DNA of 64,000 nucleotides from an uncultured Acetatifactor sp. (lineage in GTDB: Bacteria > Bacillota > Clostridia > Lachnospirales > Lachnospiraceae), in assembly GCA_910584375.1 (NCBI GenBank), contig CAJUAH010000004.1:1-64000 (forward strand). Direction: 5' to 3'. The notes under the pieces are model-generated. The model was not told the origin of the DNA and ran no database searches. It saw only the letters and a list, made by a program, of their open reading frames with translations. Positions 26,497-35,947 of this stretch are shown in pieces. Within the stretch, counting starts at the first letter, position 1, and each line of letters begins with the position of its first letter. The translations under genes and the position numbers were made by a program.

Positions 26497-28074
26497 ATGA
26501 AAAAGAAAGTTTTTGCGGCGCTTTTGAGCGCCACCATGGTTATGTCCATGTTGACCGCCTGTGGCAGCACGCCCGAGCAGCAGGTAAACGATTCCACAGA
26601 ACAGTCCACGGTAGAACCCAGTTCTGAGGAGAGCAGCGCTCCGGTGGAGAGTTCCGAGGAGAGCAGCGTTCCCGAAGAGAGTTCTGAGGAGCCCGCTGGC
26701 GGTATGGCCGAGGCGGAACCCCTGCCGGATCCGCTGTATCACTTTGCCATGGACGGCAGCGACGAGGGTATCCTGACCATGATCCAGTCTGAGGATAAGG
26801 GTGGTAACACCGGCGCAACCTACGGCGTAGTGGAGAGTTCTACCTATGTGGATAAGGACGGCGCTGAGCAGCCCATCGTTGTGCAGTATGCCGACGGCCC
26901 TGTGGGCAAGTGTACCTATATCGACGGTAATTTCGGTTTGAAACTTCCCGTGGAAGCCCTGAACACCAACGAGTATACCATATCTTTCTGGCTGAACGCT
27001 GACAGACTTTCCAACTACGGACCGACCCTGCAGATCGGCAGCGATATGGGTATGGCAGATACGGATGATGGCGTCGCCGTCAAGTGGATCAATATCACCC
27101 AGTCCGAGTGGGGAACCAACAACACCAAGATCTTCCCTGTGGTATGGGACAGAAATTCCGAGACCGGCGTATGGCCTTGGGTATATGCGGCGGATGACTC
27201 CATTCACGGCAAAAAGGAATGGCTCCTGGTGACACTGGTAGCCACCGGAGACGTGTATAATTTTGCGGATGACGGCCTGGACAGAGTGGCGGCGAAACTG
27301 TATCTGAACGGCGAACTGGCATTTGACGCGGCTGAGGGAACATATGGCGGCCTGGCTCCCGATGTACTGACGGCAGACGACAATTTTGAGTGCCTCTTCG
27401 GTATCAACTATTGGGACAGCATTTTCAAGGGATTTGTGGATGAGGTATACTTCTTTGACAAGGCTCTGACCGACGGTCAGGTTGCCAGCCTGTATCAGGA
27501 GGGCGATGCCAGCGTTGAGTCCGTGGCGGAAACTCCCGCTGCCGCAGAGGATGAGGCTGAGCCTGTAGCTATCGATCACAGCGCGGTGACCACCTCCGGC
27601 ACTGTAGTGGGCGCTACCGATTGCAGCACCGGGTTCTGGAGTGAGTTCTCTGAGGTTGTAGCCGTACCCTCCGGCGAGTCTGTAACCGTAAACTTTGTCA
27701 ACTATACCGACGGTCTGGCTAACTGGCACAACTTCCTGGTAGTGCTGCAGAACGTGGCGGATGTACATTCCGCGGACGCCAACGCCGATTATAAAGAGTA
27801 CGGTGTGCTGCGTGCCGATAACTATGGCTGGGGCGGCGGCTACGACGGTATTGCCACAGCCGAGTGTGATTGGAACTGGGATACCTTTATGACGGATATG
27901 GATGGCGCTAATGTGGAACTGACCATCACCAACAACGGCGACAGCGCTGACGTAGTGGCGAAAGTCACGTTGGCTGACGGCACGGTACACAATCAGTCCT
28001 ATAAGGGCGTAGCCGTGGACGGCGACCTGTACTACTGCCTGACAGTGGAGAACGCTTTCCTGGATATCCAGTAA
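26497..28074 (+). CDS. Lipoprotein with LamG-like and C-terminal beta domains
   Basis: A 525-residue lipoprotein (lipobox LTAC at ~22) with a linker repeating SSEES-type motifs (~35-68), apparently to hold the folded part off the membrane. Residues ~80-330 resemble a LamG/concanavalin-like domain (FVDEVYFFDKALTDGQVASL is the classic final strand pair). Residues ~365-525 are a second, unidentified beta-rich domain with many Trp/Tyr (NYGWGGGYDG, DWNWDTFM). No catalytic residues are apparent, so glycan capture at the cell surface is the likely job. It is probably co-transcribed with the binding lipoprotein. The operon ends at a terminator at 28108. Confidence 0.75.
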   Translation: MKKKVFAALLSATMVMSMLTACGSTPEQQVNDSTEQSTVEPSSEESSAPVESSEESSVPEESSEEPAGGMAEAEPLPDPLYHFAMDGSDEGILTMIQSEDKGGNTGATYGVVESSTYVDKDGAEQPIVVQYADGPVGKCTYIDGNFGLKLPVEALNTNEYTISFWLNADRLSNYGPTLQIGSDMGMADTDDGVAVKWINITQSEWGTNNTKIFPVVWDRNSETGVWPWVYAADDSIHGKKEWLLVTLVATGDVYNFADDGLDRVAAKLYLNGELAFDAAEGTYGGLAPDVLTADDNFECLFGINYWDSIFKGFVDEVYFFDKALTDGQVASLYQEGDASVESVAETPAAAEDEAEPVAIDHSAVTTSGTVVGATDCSTGFWSEFSEVVAVPSGESVTVNFVNYTDGLANWHNFLVVLQNVADVHSADANADYKEYGVLRADNYGWGGGYDGIATAECDWNWDTFMTDMDGANVELTITNNGDSADVVAKVTLADGTVHNQSYKGVAVDGDLYYCLTVENAFLDIQ

Positions 28075-28107
28075 TTGGACGTATAGTGTCAGATAGTTGC
28101 GATTTTG

Positions 28108-28138
28108 AACCGGTCTCCCGCTCTGGGGGGCCGGTTTT
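28108..28138 (+). terminator. Intrinsic terminator (rightward)
   Basis: A 12-bp stem (28108-28119 with 28125-28136, two G-U pairs) around GCTCT, followed by TTTT. Confidence 0.7.
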
Positions 28139-28171
28139 AAATTACTGTGCCGATTTCCCTGAAAATGGGAA

Positions 28172-28204
28172 TAAAATACCTCCGGGAAATTTCTTTCCCG
28201 GAGG
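28172..28204 (-). terminator. Intrinsic terminator (leftward)
   Basis: A perfect 11-bp stem (28179-28189 with 28194-28204) and a 4-nt loop. On the minus strand it is followed by TATTTTATT. It ends the regulator transcript 22 bp after its stop. Confidence 0.75.
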
Positions 28205-28226
28205 CGTCTGCGTATGTGCAAAATAT

Positions 28227-29153
28227 TTATCCTTCATTTTCCTCTTCATAATAGGCTTTGACCTTGATCGCCTGGTTATAATCCCCGAAATCTTCTCCAA
28301 ACAAGGTACATCCCCCTACGTTGGCGGTATCCTTAGGCACCTCAAAGCGGAAAGTGATGTAGCTGTTGTAATTCAGATCCAGATCCTGGATCGTCACATC
28401 GGAGATTTTGTTGGTACCGTCGATAAAACAGCCCTCATTATTGATAATCAGAGTTTTTAACAGACCGTACTGGTTCAACAGCTCAGGCCACCAGGCGGGA
28501 CAGAGATAACCCTTACGGGCGCCGAAATCACCTGGGCTGACCCACATACCCAAATTAATCCCGTTGATGGAAAAATGGATATCCGAGGGGTAGTCTTCGT
28601 TGTATTCCGGACATTCGGAAGATATCTCAAAAGATATCTGCAGCTCTGTCAGGGTTTGACCCGCCTGCAGGTGATTGGGAAGATTGTACTCCACATAGCC
28701 GCTGCCAAACCACAGGATACCGGCCTTAAACCTCTCCGGAAAGGAAAATACCCGGGCGTCGTCCAGCGAACCGATGATGTCTTTGCTGGTTGCCAGCCCG
28801 CAGGTGGGAGATACGCTGCAGGTGGTATAGTAACCTACCTGAATATCGTCCGTATAACAGTGCCGCACATCCTTTATAGGCGCAAGATCGATTATCAGAC
28901 GGTCATATCGGGGACGAATGATCTTCATGGTCCCTCTTTTGCCGGAGGTGGTACGGATCTTTACCAGACCGGCTTCCTCCAATTTGCTTACATGCATGGA
29001 GATGGCGCCGTTGGTCAGTCCCAGAGCTTCCGCCAGATCATTCATGCTCAGTTTGTCGTCTTTATAGATCATTTCCATAATCTTCAGACGCATGGGAGTA
29101 CTCAGAGCTTTAAAAACCGTCTCAGCCTCCCCGATAGATTGAAAATAAAGCAT
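28227..29153 (-). CDS. ArsR-type transcriptional regulator with large ligand-binding region
   Basis: A 308-residue regulator. The N-terminal 85 residues are an ArsR-like winged helix (ALSTPMRLKIMEMIYKDDKL, then DLAEALGLTNGAISMHVSKL as the recognition helix, then a KRGTMKII wing). The remaining ~220 residues are beta-rich and unlike metal-sensing ArsR proteins, so a sugar or oligosaccharide ligand is more likely. It lies between the importer units and the divergent GH51-GH43 operon and is the best candidate for regulator of this locus. Its promoter is overlapped by an inverted repeat (29209-29241), which suggests autoregulation. Confidence 0.8.
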   Translation of the reverse strand: MLYFQSIGEAETVFKALSTPMRLKIMEMIYKDDKLSMNDLAEALGLTNGAISMHVSKLEEAGLVKIRTTSGKRGTMKIIRPRYDRLIIDLAPIKDVRHCYTDDIQVGYYTTCSVSPTCGLATSKDIIGSLDDARVFSFPERFKAGILWFGSGYVEYNLPNHLQAGQTLTELQISFEISSECPEYNEDYPSDIHFSINGINLGMWVSPGDFGARKGYLCPAWWPELLNQYGLLKTLIINNEGCFIDGTNKISDVTIQDLDLNYNSYITFRFEVPKDTANVGGCTLFGEDFGDYNQAIKVKAYYEEENEG

Positions 29154-29206
29154 AGTAACCCTCTTTCCTGCATATTTCAGACTTCTTTTGCTTAATATCT
29201 GACTTA

Positions 29207-29234
29207 ATTATAGCATTTCATAAGGTAAAGTCAA
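29207..29234 (-). promoter_or_regulatory. Promoter of the ArsR-type regulator
   Basis: On the minus strand TTGACT (29234-29229), a 16-bp spacer and TATAAT (29212-29207). Confidence 0.65.
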
Positions 29235-29241
29235 TGCTATA
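29209..29241. promoter_or_regulatory. Inverted repeat covering both promoter boxes
   Basis: TATAGCATT (29209-29217) and AATGCTATA (29233-29241) are perfect 9-bp arms separated by 15 bp. One arm overlaps the -10 box and the other the -35 box of the regulator promoter. A second, weaker repeat TGTTG/CAACA lies at about 29253-29268 in the same divergent region. Confidence 0.55.
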
Positions 29242-29348
29242 GCAGTTCAAAATGTTGTATATCCAACAAATATTTTGACTATTTAAGCACAAGGTAAATG
29301 TGCCCAAAAAAATTTTAAAAATCTGTGAAACTTATTTTACGGTTTGTG

Positions 29349-29377
29349 TTGACATTGGATGCGTTTCATAATACTAT
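29349..29377 (+). promoter_or_regulatory. Promoter of the GH51-GH43 operon
   Basis: Consensus TTGACA (29349-29354), a 17-bp spacer and TACTAT (29372-29377). Predicted start near 29384. Confidence 0.65.
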
Positions 29378-29403
29378 TAAAGTAATTAAGGGGATAGTAT
29401 ACT

Positions 29404-29415
29404 GTTTTAGTAAAA
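29404..29415. promoter_or_regulatory. Candidate operator, second copy
   Basis: GTTTTAGTAAAA lies 20 bp after the predicted transcription start. It matches the reverse complement of the element at 13347-13358 at 11 of 12 bases. Confidence 0.45.
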
Positions 29416-29442
29416 AATAAAATATAAAGCGAGGACTAAACT

Positions 29443-30942
<1,500 letters not shown>

Positions 30943-31023
30943 CAGGATTGGATTAACATGCATGCGCAGTGTCAGGGCAAATCTGTGAAAGCATGGTCTG
31001 CGGTATGTGGAAAAGAGGAATAT

Positions 31024-31998
31024 ATGGAACAGAAAATCAACGGACCCATTACGGAATACAATAAGCCTTTTATCATCCAGCGGGCGGATCCCTTTGTGGG
31101 CCAGGCGCCGGACGGCAGCTACTATTTTACCGCTTCCGTTCCGGCCTATGACAGGATCATCCTGCGCCACGCGGATACCATAGAGGGACTGGCCCAGGCG
31201 GAGGAGATCACCGTGTGGACCCGCCATGAGAGCGGCCCTATGAGCGACCATATCTGGGCCCCGGAGATACATTATCTGTTTGGGAAATGGTATATCTATT
31301 TTGCCGGGGATGACAGGGATAATTGGTGGCATATCCGCCCCTATGTGCTGGAGTGCAGCGGTCAGGATCCCATGGCGGATGCCTGGATCGAGAGAGGGCA
31401 GATGCAATGCGCCGATGAAGACAGATTTTCTTTTCGCGCGTTTTCCCTGGATGCCACGATTCTGGAAAATAAAGGTGAGTATTATTACATCTGGGCGGAG
31501 AAGGTCAGCGTAGGCGACCAGATCTCCAACCTGTATATTGCCCGGATGGAGTCGGGTACAAAGCTGGCTACGGTGCAGGTCCTGCTGACCACGCCCGACT
31601 ATGACTGGGAGCGGATCGGTTTCTGGGTCAACGAGGGGCCTGCAGTGGTAAAACGAAACGGGCACATCTATCTGACGTACTCCGCCAGCGCTACCGGCGC
31701 CTGCTATTGCATGGGTATGCTCAGCACTACCGAGGACGCGGATCTCTTAGACCCCGGGAGCTGGACCAAGGAGCGCTATCCGGTGTTGGCTACGGATGCG
31801 GAAAAGGGCATATACGGTCCCGGCCACAACAGTTTTACCAAGGACAAAGAGGGCAACGATATCTGTGTCTACCACGCCCGCACCTATGAGGAGATCATTG
31901 GCGATTCCCTGGCGGATCCCAACCGCCATGCCATGCTGATGAAGGTGGAGTGGGACGAGAACGACAGGCCGGTGTTTGCCTATCAAAAACAGGATTAG
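31024..31998 (+). CDS. GH43-family glycosidase
   Basis: A 324-residue five-bladed beta-propeller glycosidase with no signal peptide. The catalytic triad is visible: base Asp22 in RADPFVG, pKa-modulating Asp143 in SLDATIL and acid Glu204 in NEGPAVV. GH43 enzymes are beta-xylosidases or alpha-L-arabinofuranosidases, and I cannot tell which from sequence alone. The frame extends to 30958, but AGAGGAAT directly before ATG 31024 and the start of homology favour the shorter form. It lies downstream of the cytosolic GH51 and ends at a terminator at 32015. Confidence 0.85.
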   Translation: MEQKINGPITEYNKPFIIQRADPFVGQAPDGSYYFTASVPAYDRIILRHADTIEGLAQAEEITVWTRHESGPMSDHIWAPEIHYLFGKWYIYFAGDDRDNWWHIRPYVLECSGQDPMADAWIERGQMQCADEDRFSFRAFSLDATILENKGEYYYIWAEKVSVGDQISNLYIARMESGTKLATVQVLLTTPDYDWERIGFWVNEGPAVVKRNGHIYLTYSASATGACYCMGMLSTTEDADLLDPGSWTKERYPVLATDAEKGIYGPGHNSFTKDKEGNDICVYHARTYEEIIGDSLADPNRHAMLMKVEWDENDRPVFAYQKQD

Positions 31999-32014
31999 AT
32001 AAGGGAACAGACAG

Positions 32015-32047
32015 GAGCGGACTCTGTGTGGAGGGCCGCTCTTTCTT
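32015..32047 (+). terminator. Intrinsic terminator of the GH51-GH43 operon
   Basis: GAGCGG (32015-32020) pairs with CCGCTC (32036-32041), with an inner CTC/GAG, followed by CTTTCTTAT. Confidence 0.6.
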
Positions 32048-32197
32048 ATGAGGTTTTGCGCCGCGATGCCCTTGACTGCAATAAACTGTAAAATGTTCGT
32101 GCATTTTGGATGGTCATCTGGTATGCTAAAGATATGCGGAAGGAATGCCCGCCGGTCTTTTGGAGGCGGGTAAACATAAAGGAATGGAGGATATGCG

Positions 32198-34531
32198 ATG
32201 AAGTTCAGTAACGGTTGTTGGTTACAAAAAGAGGGCTGCGGCTGTTTTGCGCCAACGGAGGCTTATTTTATCAAAAAGGCGGACACGGAGGTCAGTATCT
32301 GTGCCCCCACCGCAAATATTAACAGCAAAGGGGCGACTCTGGGCGGTATCAATCTGACGGTCAGGATCACTTCTCCCAGAGTGAATGTGTTGCGGGTACA
32401 GACCTGTCATCATCTGGGCGCGGTAACGCGCGAGCCCGCCTTTGAACTGAATATGCAGGAATGCCCGCTGGATGTGAGCGAGACGGAAGATGCGCTCACA
32501 ATAAAAAGCGGAAATCTGTCTCTGGAAATCACAAAAAAGCCATGGTCTATGACTTATAAGAGAGACGGCAAACTGCTGACCCGCAGCACCGGAAAAGATC
32601 TGGCGCTGATGAAGACCAACTGGAAAGGCGAATATTATGACCGGGGGGACAACACGGACACCTATATCCGCCAGCAGCTGTCTCTTGGCGTAGGGGAACT
32701 GCTATACGGTACAGGAGAGCATTTCACTCCCTTTGTCAAAAACGGCCAGAGCATTGATATCTGGAATGCGGACGGAGGCACCAGCACCGAGCAGGCCTAC
32801 AAAAATATTCCTTTTTATATGTCTAACAAAGGGTACGGAGTATTGATCAACCACCCGGAGAATGTATCTATGGAGCTTGGCACGGAGATGGTGACCCGGG
32901 CGGAGTTTTCCGTGGAGGGCGGTTATCTGGACTATATGCTCTTTGATGGGCCTACGATGAAGGATGTCCTGGTAGCCTATACGGATATTACGGGCAAGCC
33001 TTCCCTGCCTGCGCCCTGGACCTTTGGACTGTGGCTGTCTACTTCCTTTACCACCAGTTATGACGAGAAAACGGTCATGAGCTTTATCGACGGTATGCTG
33101 GACCGGGGTATTCCCCTGCGCACCTTCCACTTTGACTGCTGTTGGATGAAGGAGTTTCACTGGTCGGATTTTCTGTGGGATGAGAGGATATTCCCGGATC
33201 CGGAGGGGTTGCTTAAGCGCATCAAGGAGAAGGGTCTGAATATCTGCGTATGGATCAACTCCTATATCGGACAGGAGTCTTATCTGTTTAAGGAGGGCAT
33301 GGAGAAAGGCTATTTCATCAAGCGCCCGAACGGCCAGGTGTATCAGTGGGATATGTGGCAGCCGGGCATGGCCATCGTGGATTTCACCAATCCGGAGGCC
33401 TGGAAATGGTTTCAGGACAAGCTGGAAGTGTTGCTGGATATGGGCGTGGACTGCTTTAAGACTGATTTCGGCGAGAGGATTCCCACCGAGGCGGCGTATT
33501 TTGACGGTTCTGACCCCAGGAAGATGCACAATTACTATACTTATCTGTACAATAAATGTGTTTATGAACTGCTGGAGAGAAAGCGGGGCAAAGGAGAGGC
33601 TGTGCTGTTTGCCCGTTCGGCCACTGTGGGCGGCCAGAAATTCCCGGTACACTGGGGCGGAGACTGCTGGTCCGATTATGAGTCCATGGAGGAGAGCCTC
33701 AGAGGGGGGCTTAGCCTGCTGATGAGCGGGTTTGGTTTCTGGGCCCATGATATCGGCGGATTTGAGCATACCTCCACGCCGGATGTATACAAGAGATGGG
33801 TGGCATTTGGCCTGCTGTCCTCCCACAGCCGTCTCCATGGCAGCACTTCATATAGGGTGCCCTGGGTCTACGACGAGGAGGCGGTGGATGTGTGCCGGTT
33901 CTTCACCCGGCAGAAGGCCCGGCTGATGCCCTATCTGTATGAGACTTCCATCTATACCAGCCGCACCGGTATTCCCACCATGCGCAGTATGGTGCTGGAG
34001 TATACCGCCGACAAAAACTGTAGTTATCTGGACAAGCAGTATATGCTGGGGGACAGCTTGCTGGTAGCCCCGATCTTTAATGAAGAAGGCATTGGCGAGT
34101 ACTATCTGCCCGATGGCACATGGACGGATTTCCTCACCGGACAGGTACAGGAGGGCGGCAGGTGGTACAGCGCGAAATATGATTATCTCAGCCTGCCCAT
34201 GATGGTCAAAGAATGCTCCATCATCGCCCTGGGCGCCCGGGATGACAGGCCGGATTATGATTACGCCGACGGCGTGGAGCTGCGGATCTATGAATTGCAT
34301 AACGGAGCCGCAACGGAGCGGACGGTCTACGGCATGGACAAACAGGCGGCGCTGACCGTCAGGGCGTCCCGTCACGCGGGAGCGCTCACGCTGGACGTAG
34401 AGACCGCTAAGCCCTATACGGTGCGTCTGGTCAATGTGCGGGCCGTGTCCGCCGAGGGCGCAGAGATCCGCATAGAGGGCAACGACACCCTGGTAACGCC
34501 TAAGGCGGCTCATATGGTGGTGAACTGCTGA
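32198..34531 (+). CDS. yicI: GH31 alpha-xylosidase (YicI-like)
   Basis: A 777-residue cytosolic enzyme, the same length as E. coli YicI (alpha-xylosidase, EC 3.2.1.177), which removes alpha-linked xylose from xyloglucan fragments. The nucleophile Asp423 lies in DCFKTDFGERIP and the acid/base Asp489 in HWGGDCWSDYESM. Their 66-residue spacing is the same as in YicI. Strongly conserved stretches such as EAVLFARSATVGGQKFPVHW and AFGLLSSHSRLHGSTSYRVP support the assignment. GGAATGGAGG precedes the ATG. I see no clear promoter in the 200-bp gap after the upstream terminator. Its presence suggests the locus also handles xyloglucan oligosaccharides. Confidence 0.93.
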   Translation: MKFSNGCWLQKEGCGCFAPTEAYFIKKADTEVSICAPTANINSKGATLGGINLTVRITSPRVNVLRVQTCHHLGAVTREPAFELNMQECPLDVSETEDALTIKSGNLSLEITKKPWSMTYKRDGKLLTRSTGKDLALMKTNWKGEYYDRGDNTDTYIRQQLSLGVGELLYGTGEHFTPFVKNGQSIDIWNADGGTSTEQAYKNIPFYMSNKGYGVLINHPENVSMELGTEMVTRAEFSVEGGYLDYMLFDGPTMKDVLVAYTDITGKPSLPAPWTFGLWLSTSFTTSYDEKTVMSFIDGMLDRGIPLRTFHFDCCWMKEFHWSDFLWDERIFPDPEGLLKRIKEKGLNICVWINSYIGQESYLFKEGMEKGYFIKRPNGQVYQWDMWQPGMAIVDFTNPEAWKWFQDKLEVLLDMGVDCFKTDFGERIPTEAAYFDGSDPRKMHNYYTYLYNKCVYELLERKRGKGEAVLFARSATVGGQKFPVHWGGDCWSDYESMEESLRGGLSLLMSGFGFWAHDIGGFEHTSTPDVYKRWVAFGLLSSHSRLHGSTSYRVPWVYDEEAVDVCRFFTRQKARLMPYLYETSIYTSRTGIPTMRSMVLEYTADKNCSYLDKQYMLGDSLLVAPIFNEEGIGEYYLPDGTWTDFLTGQVQEGGRWYSAKYDYLSLPMMVKECSIIALGARDDRPDYDYADGVELRIYELHNGAATERTVYGMDKQAALTVRASRHAGALTLDVETAKPYTVRLVNVRAVSAEGAEIRIEGNDTLVTPKAAHMVVNC

Positions 34532-34557
34532 TCTTAAAAGTGTTCATAATACGAAAT

Positions 34558-34607
34558 ATAAAACTGGGCAACGCCGCATTGCCGCGGCCTTCCCCAGTTT
34601 TATTTCC
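34558..34607 (+). terminator. Intrinsic terminator after the alpha-xylosidase
   Basis: An 11-bp stem (34558-34568 with 34593-34603) enclosing a GC-rich inner hairpin, followed by TATTTCCTTTT. Between it and 34680 I see only AT-rich sequence. Confidence 0.7.
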
Positions 34608-34679
34608 TTTTCATTTATTTCCCTCAGATGTTCTGACAAAAGTTGAAAAATTAAAAATTTGGAAAATCCAGTTTTACAG

Positions 34680-34708
34680 TTGACAATATTTATCAGAGTC
34701 CCTATAAT
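34680..34708 (+). promoter_or_regulatory. Consensus promoter of the first Rpn-family gene
   Basis: TTGACA (34680-34685), 17-bp spacer, TATAAT (34703-34708): full consensus. The leader to ATG 34899 is about 185 nt and contains inverted repeats, including AGCCATATT (34808-34816) with AATATGGCT (34833-34841). Confidence 0.8.
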
Positions 34709-34898
34709 GATTCCAAGATAGAAGAAAATCTTCTCTGTGAAATTCTGTGCCCTGTTCAGATCAGGGTGACATATCAGGAGCGTCATTGCCCTGATTCCGG
34801 CGTTATCAGCCATATTTCACACAGACAATAATAATATGGCTGGATGCGGTTCTGCAGAAAATATTTCATGCGGTATCCTTGCGGCCGGAAAGGGGTAT

Positions 34899-35828
34899 AT
34901 GGGAAAAATAGATATTGTGGACAGGCCGTATTTTTCCGACCGCGAACGGTTTGCGGAACTTATGAATGTGGCGCTCTATCACGGGGAGAGGGTTCTCAGG
35001 CCGGGAGACCTTGTGTTACGAAGGGGGAAATACCCGGCGCTCTCCCATGCGTACAGTGAGATGGAGAGGGATGTGCTGATGACTGATACGCGGCAAAATA
35101 TCTGTTATGGCATTGAGATTGAAACAGAGTCCGATTATGGGATGCCGGAGCGGGTGATGACTTACGATGCCTGCGAGTATGAATACCAGATGCGGGAGAT
35201 TGGTCAAAGGCATAAGAACCGGAGTAACTATCAAAGCTACCGTGAGAAAAAGAGCAGAATAAAAGAAAGCGATTTTCTTCTCCCCACAGTGACGGTGGTC
35301 TTATATCTGAAAGAGGGGCGCTGGGAGGGCAGACGCTGCCTGTCGCAGATGTTTCATATGTCGGCAAGATCCCGGGAAATGTTGGGGAGTGCTCTGCAGG
35401 ACTATGATTTTCCACTGATAGAGGCGGATTTTGCCGATCCTCAAAGCTATAATACGGATCTAAAGGAATTTTTCCGAGCCATGCAATGCAGGAAAGACAG
35501 GGAAAAGCTGAGAAAATTGTTTCAGACAAAAGAATTTCAGCGTCTATGCCCCGAGACAGAGCTTGTGATCGCAAGACATCTGCATATAAAGAGCCTGATA
35601 AATAAGATGGAAAAGGAGGAACTGCCCATGTGTAAAGCTTTTGATGACCTGATGAAAGAGGAACGGCGTGAAGGGAAACGTGAAGGGAAACGGGAGGGCA
35701 GACGAGAAGGAAAACGGGAGGAAAGACTCAGGATCATCCGCCAGATGGCAAAGGAAGGACTGGACGAAACCTCCATCAGCAGAATAACAAAATGCACCCG
35801 GGAGGAACTTGCTGCCGCGGGACTATAA
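34899..35828 (+). CDS. Rpn-family / YhgA-like PD-(D/E)XK nuclease
   Basis: A 309-residue protein of the recombination-promoting nuclease (Rpn, transposase_31/YhgA-like) type. GIEIETESDYGMPERVMTYD (~70-90) corresponds to the conserved block in which a lysine/glutamine-containing PD-(D/E)XK core precedes MPxRxxxYD; here the usual Q/K position reads as T. The C-terminus has five four-residue REGK-like repeats (~257-276), then a short helical end. ATG 34899 follows AAAGGGG; an upstream in-frame ATG (34836) has no ribosome site. Rpn proteins are DNA endonucleases linked to recombination and phage defence. An internal start at 35628 may make a second product. It has its own consensus promoter and stands alone. 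Confidence 0.65.
   Translation: MGKIDIVDRPYFSDRERFAELMNVALYHGERVLRPGDLVLRRGKYPALSHAYSEMERDVLMTDTRQNICYGIEIETESDYGMPERVMTYDACEYEYQMREIGQRHKNRSNYQSYREKKSRIKESDFLLPTVTVVLYLKEGRWEGRRCLSQMFHMSARSREMLGSALQDYDFPLIEADFADPQSYNTDLKEFFRAMQCRKDREKLRKLFQTKEFQRLCPETELVIARHLHIKSLINKMEKEELPMCKAFDDLMKEERREGKREGKREGRREGKREERLRIIRQMAKEGLDETSISRITKCTREELAAAGL
35628..35828 (+). CDS. Possible internally initiated C-terminal product (Rpn_S-like)
   Basis: A perfect AGGAGG (35614-35619) lies 8 nt before an in-frame ATG (35628) inside the Rpn-family gene. Initiation there would give a 66-residue protein beginning MCKAFDDLMKEE and containing the charged REGK repeats and the C-terminal helix but no nuclease core. In E. 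coli rpn genes an internal start makes such short C-terminal proteins, which block the toxicity of the full-length nuclease. The ribosome site is visible; its use is an inference. Confidence 0.45.
   Translation: MCKAFDDLMKEERREGKREGKREGRREGKREERLRIIRQMAKEGLDETSISRITKCTREELAAAGL
35667..35726 (+). repeat. Five 12-bp tandem repeats in the Rpn-family gene
   Basis: Units start at 35667, 35679, 35691, 35703 and 35715; the first two are identical (CGTGAAGGGAAA), the rest diverged. Each encodes four residues (REGK, REGK, REGR, REGK, REER), so copy-number change would alter length without breaking the frame. Confidence 0.8.
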
Positions 35829-35864
35829 AAATATACGGCAGAACATGAATTTTCTGTGAAAAGG

Positions 35865-35893
35865 TTTACAACTCCCATAAAAAAAGGTATGAT
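35865..35893 (+). promoter_or_regulatory. Promoter of the M3 peptidase gene
   Basis: TTTACA (35865-35870), 17-bp spacer, TATGAT (35888-35893). Confidence 0.6.
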
Positions 35894-35947
35894 ACTAAAT
35901 TAGAGCGGTTTGCATATACATCGGCAGACCAGGAGAGGAGAAATCAT

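Noticed and set aside
34544..34813. An 89-codon minus-strand frame in the gap before the first Rpn-family gene
   Set aside because: It overlaps the alpha-xylosidase terminator and a full-consensus rightward promoter, lacks a ribosome site and resembles nothing known. It is more likely leader and control sequence.
34899..35828. Reading the Rpn-family genes as insertion-sequence transposases
   Set aside because: They are often labelled transposase-like, but no terminal inverted repeats or target duplications flank either gene, and the fold is a PD-(D/E)XK nuclease.
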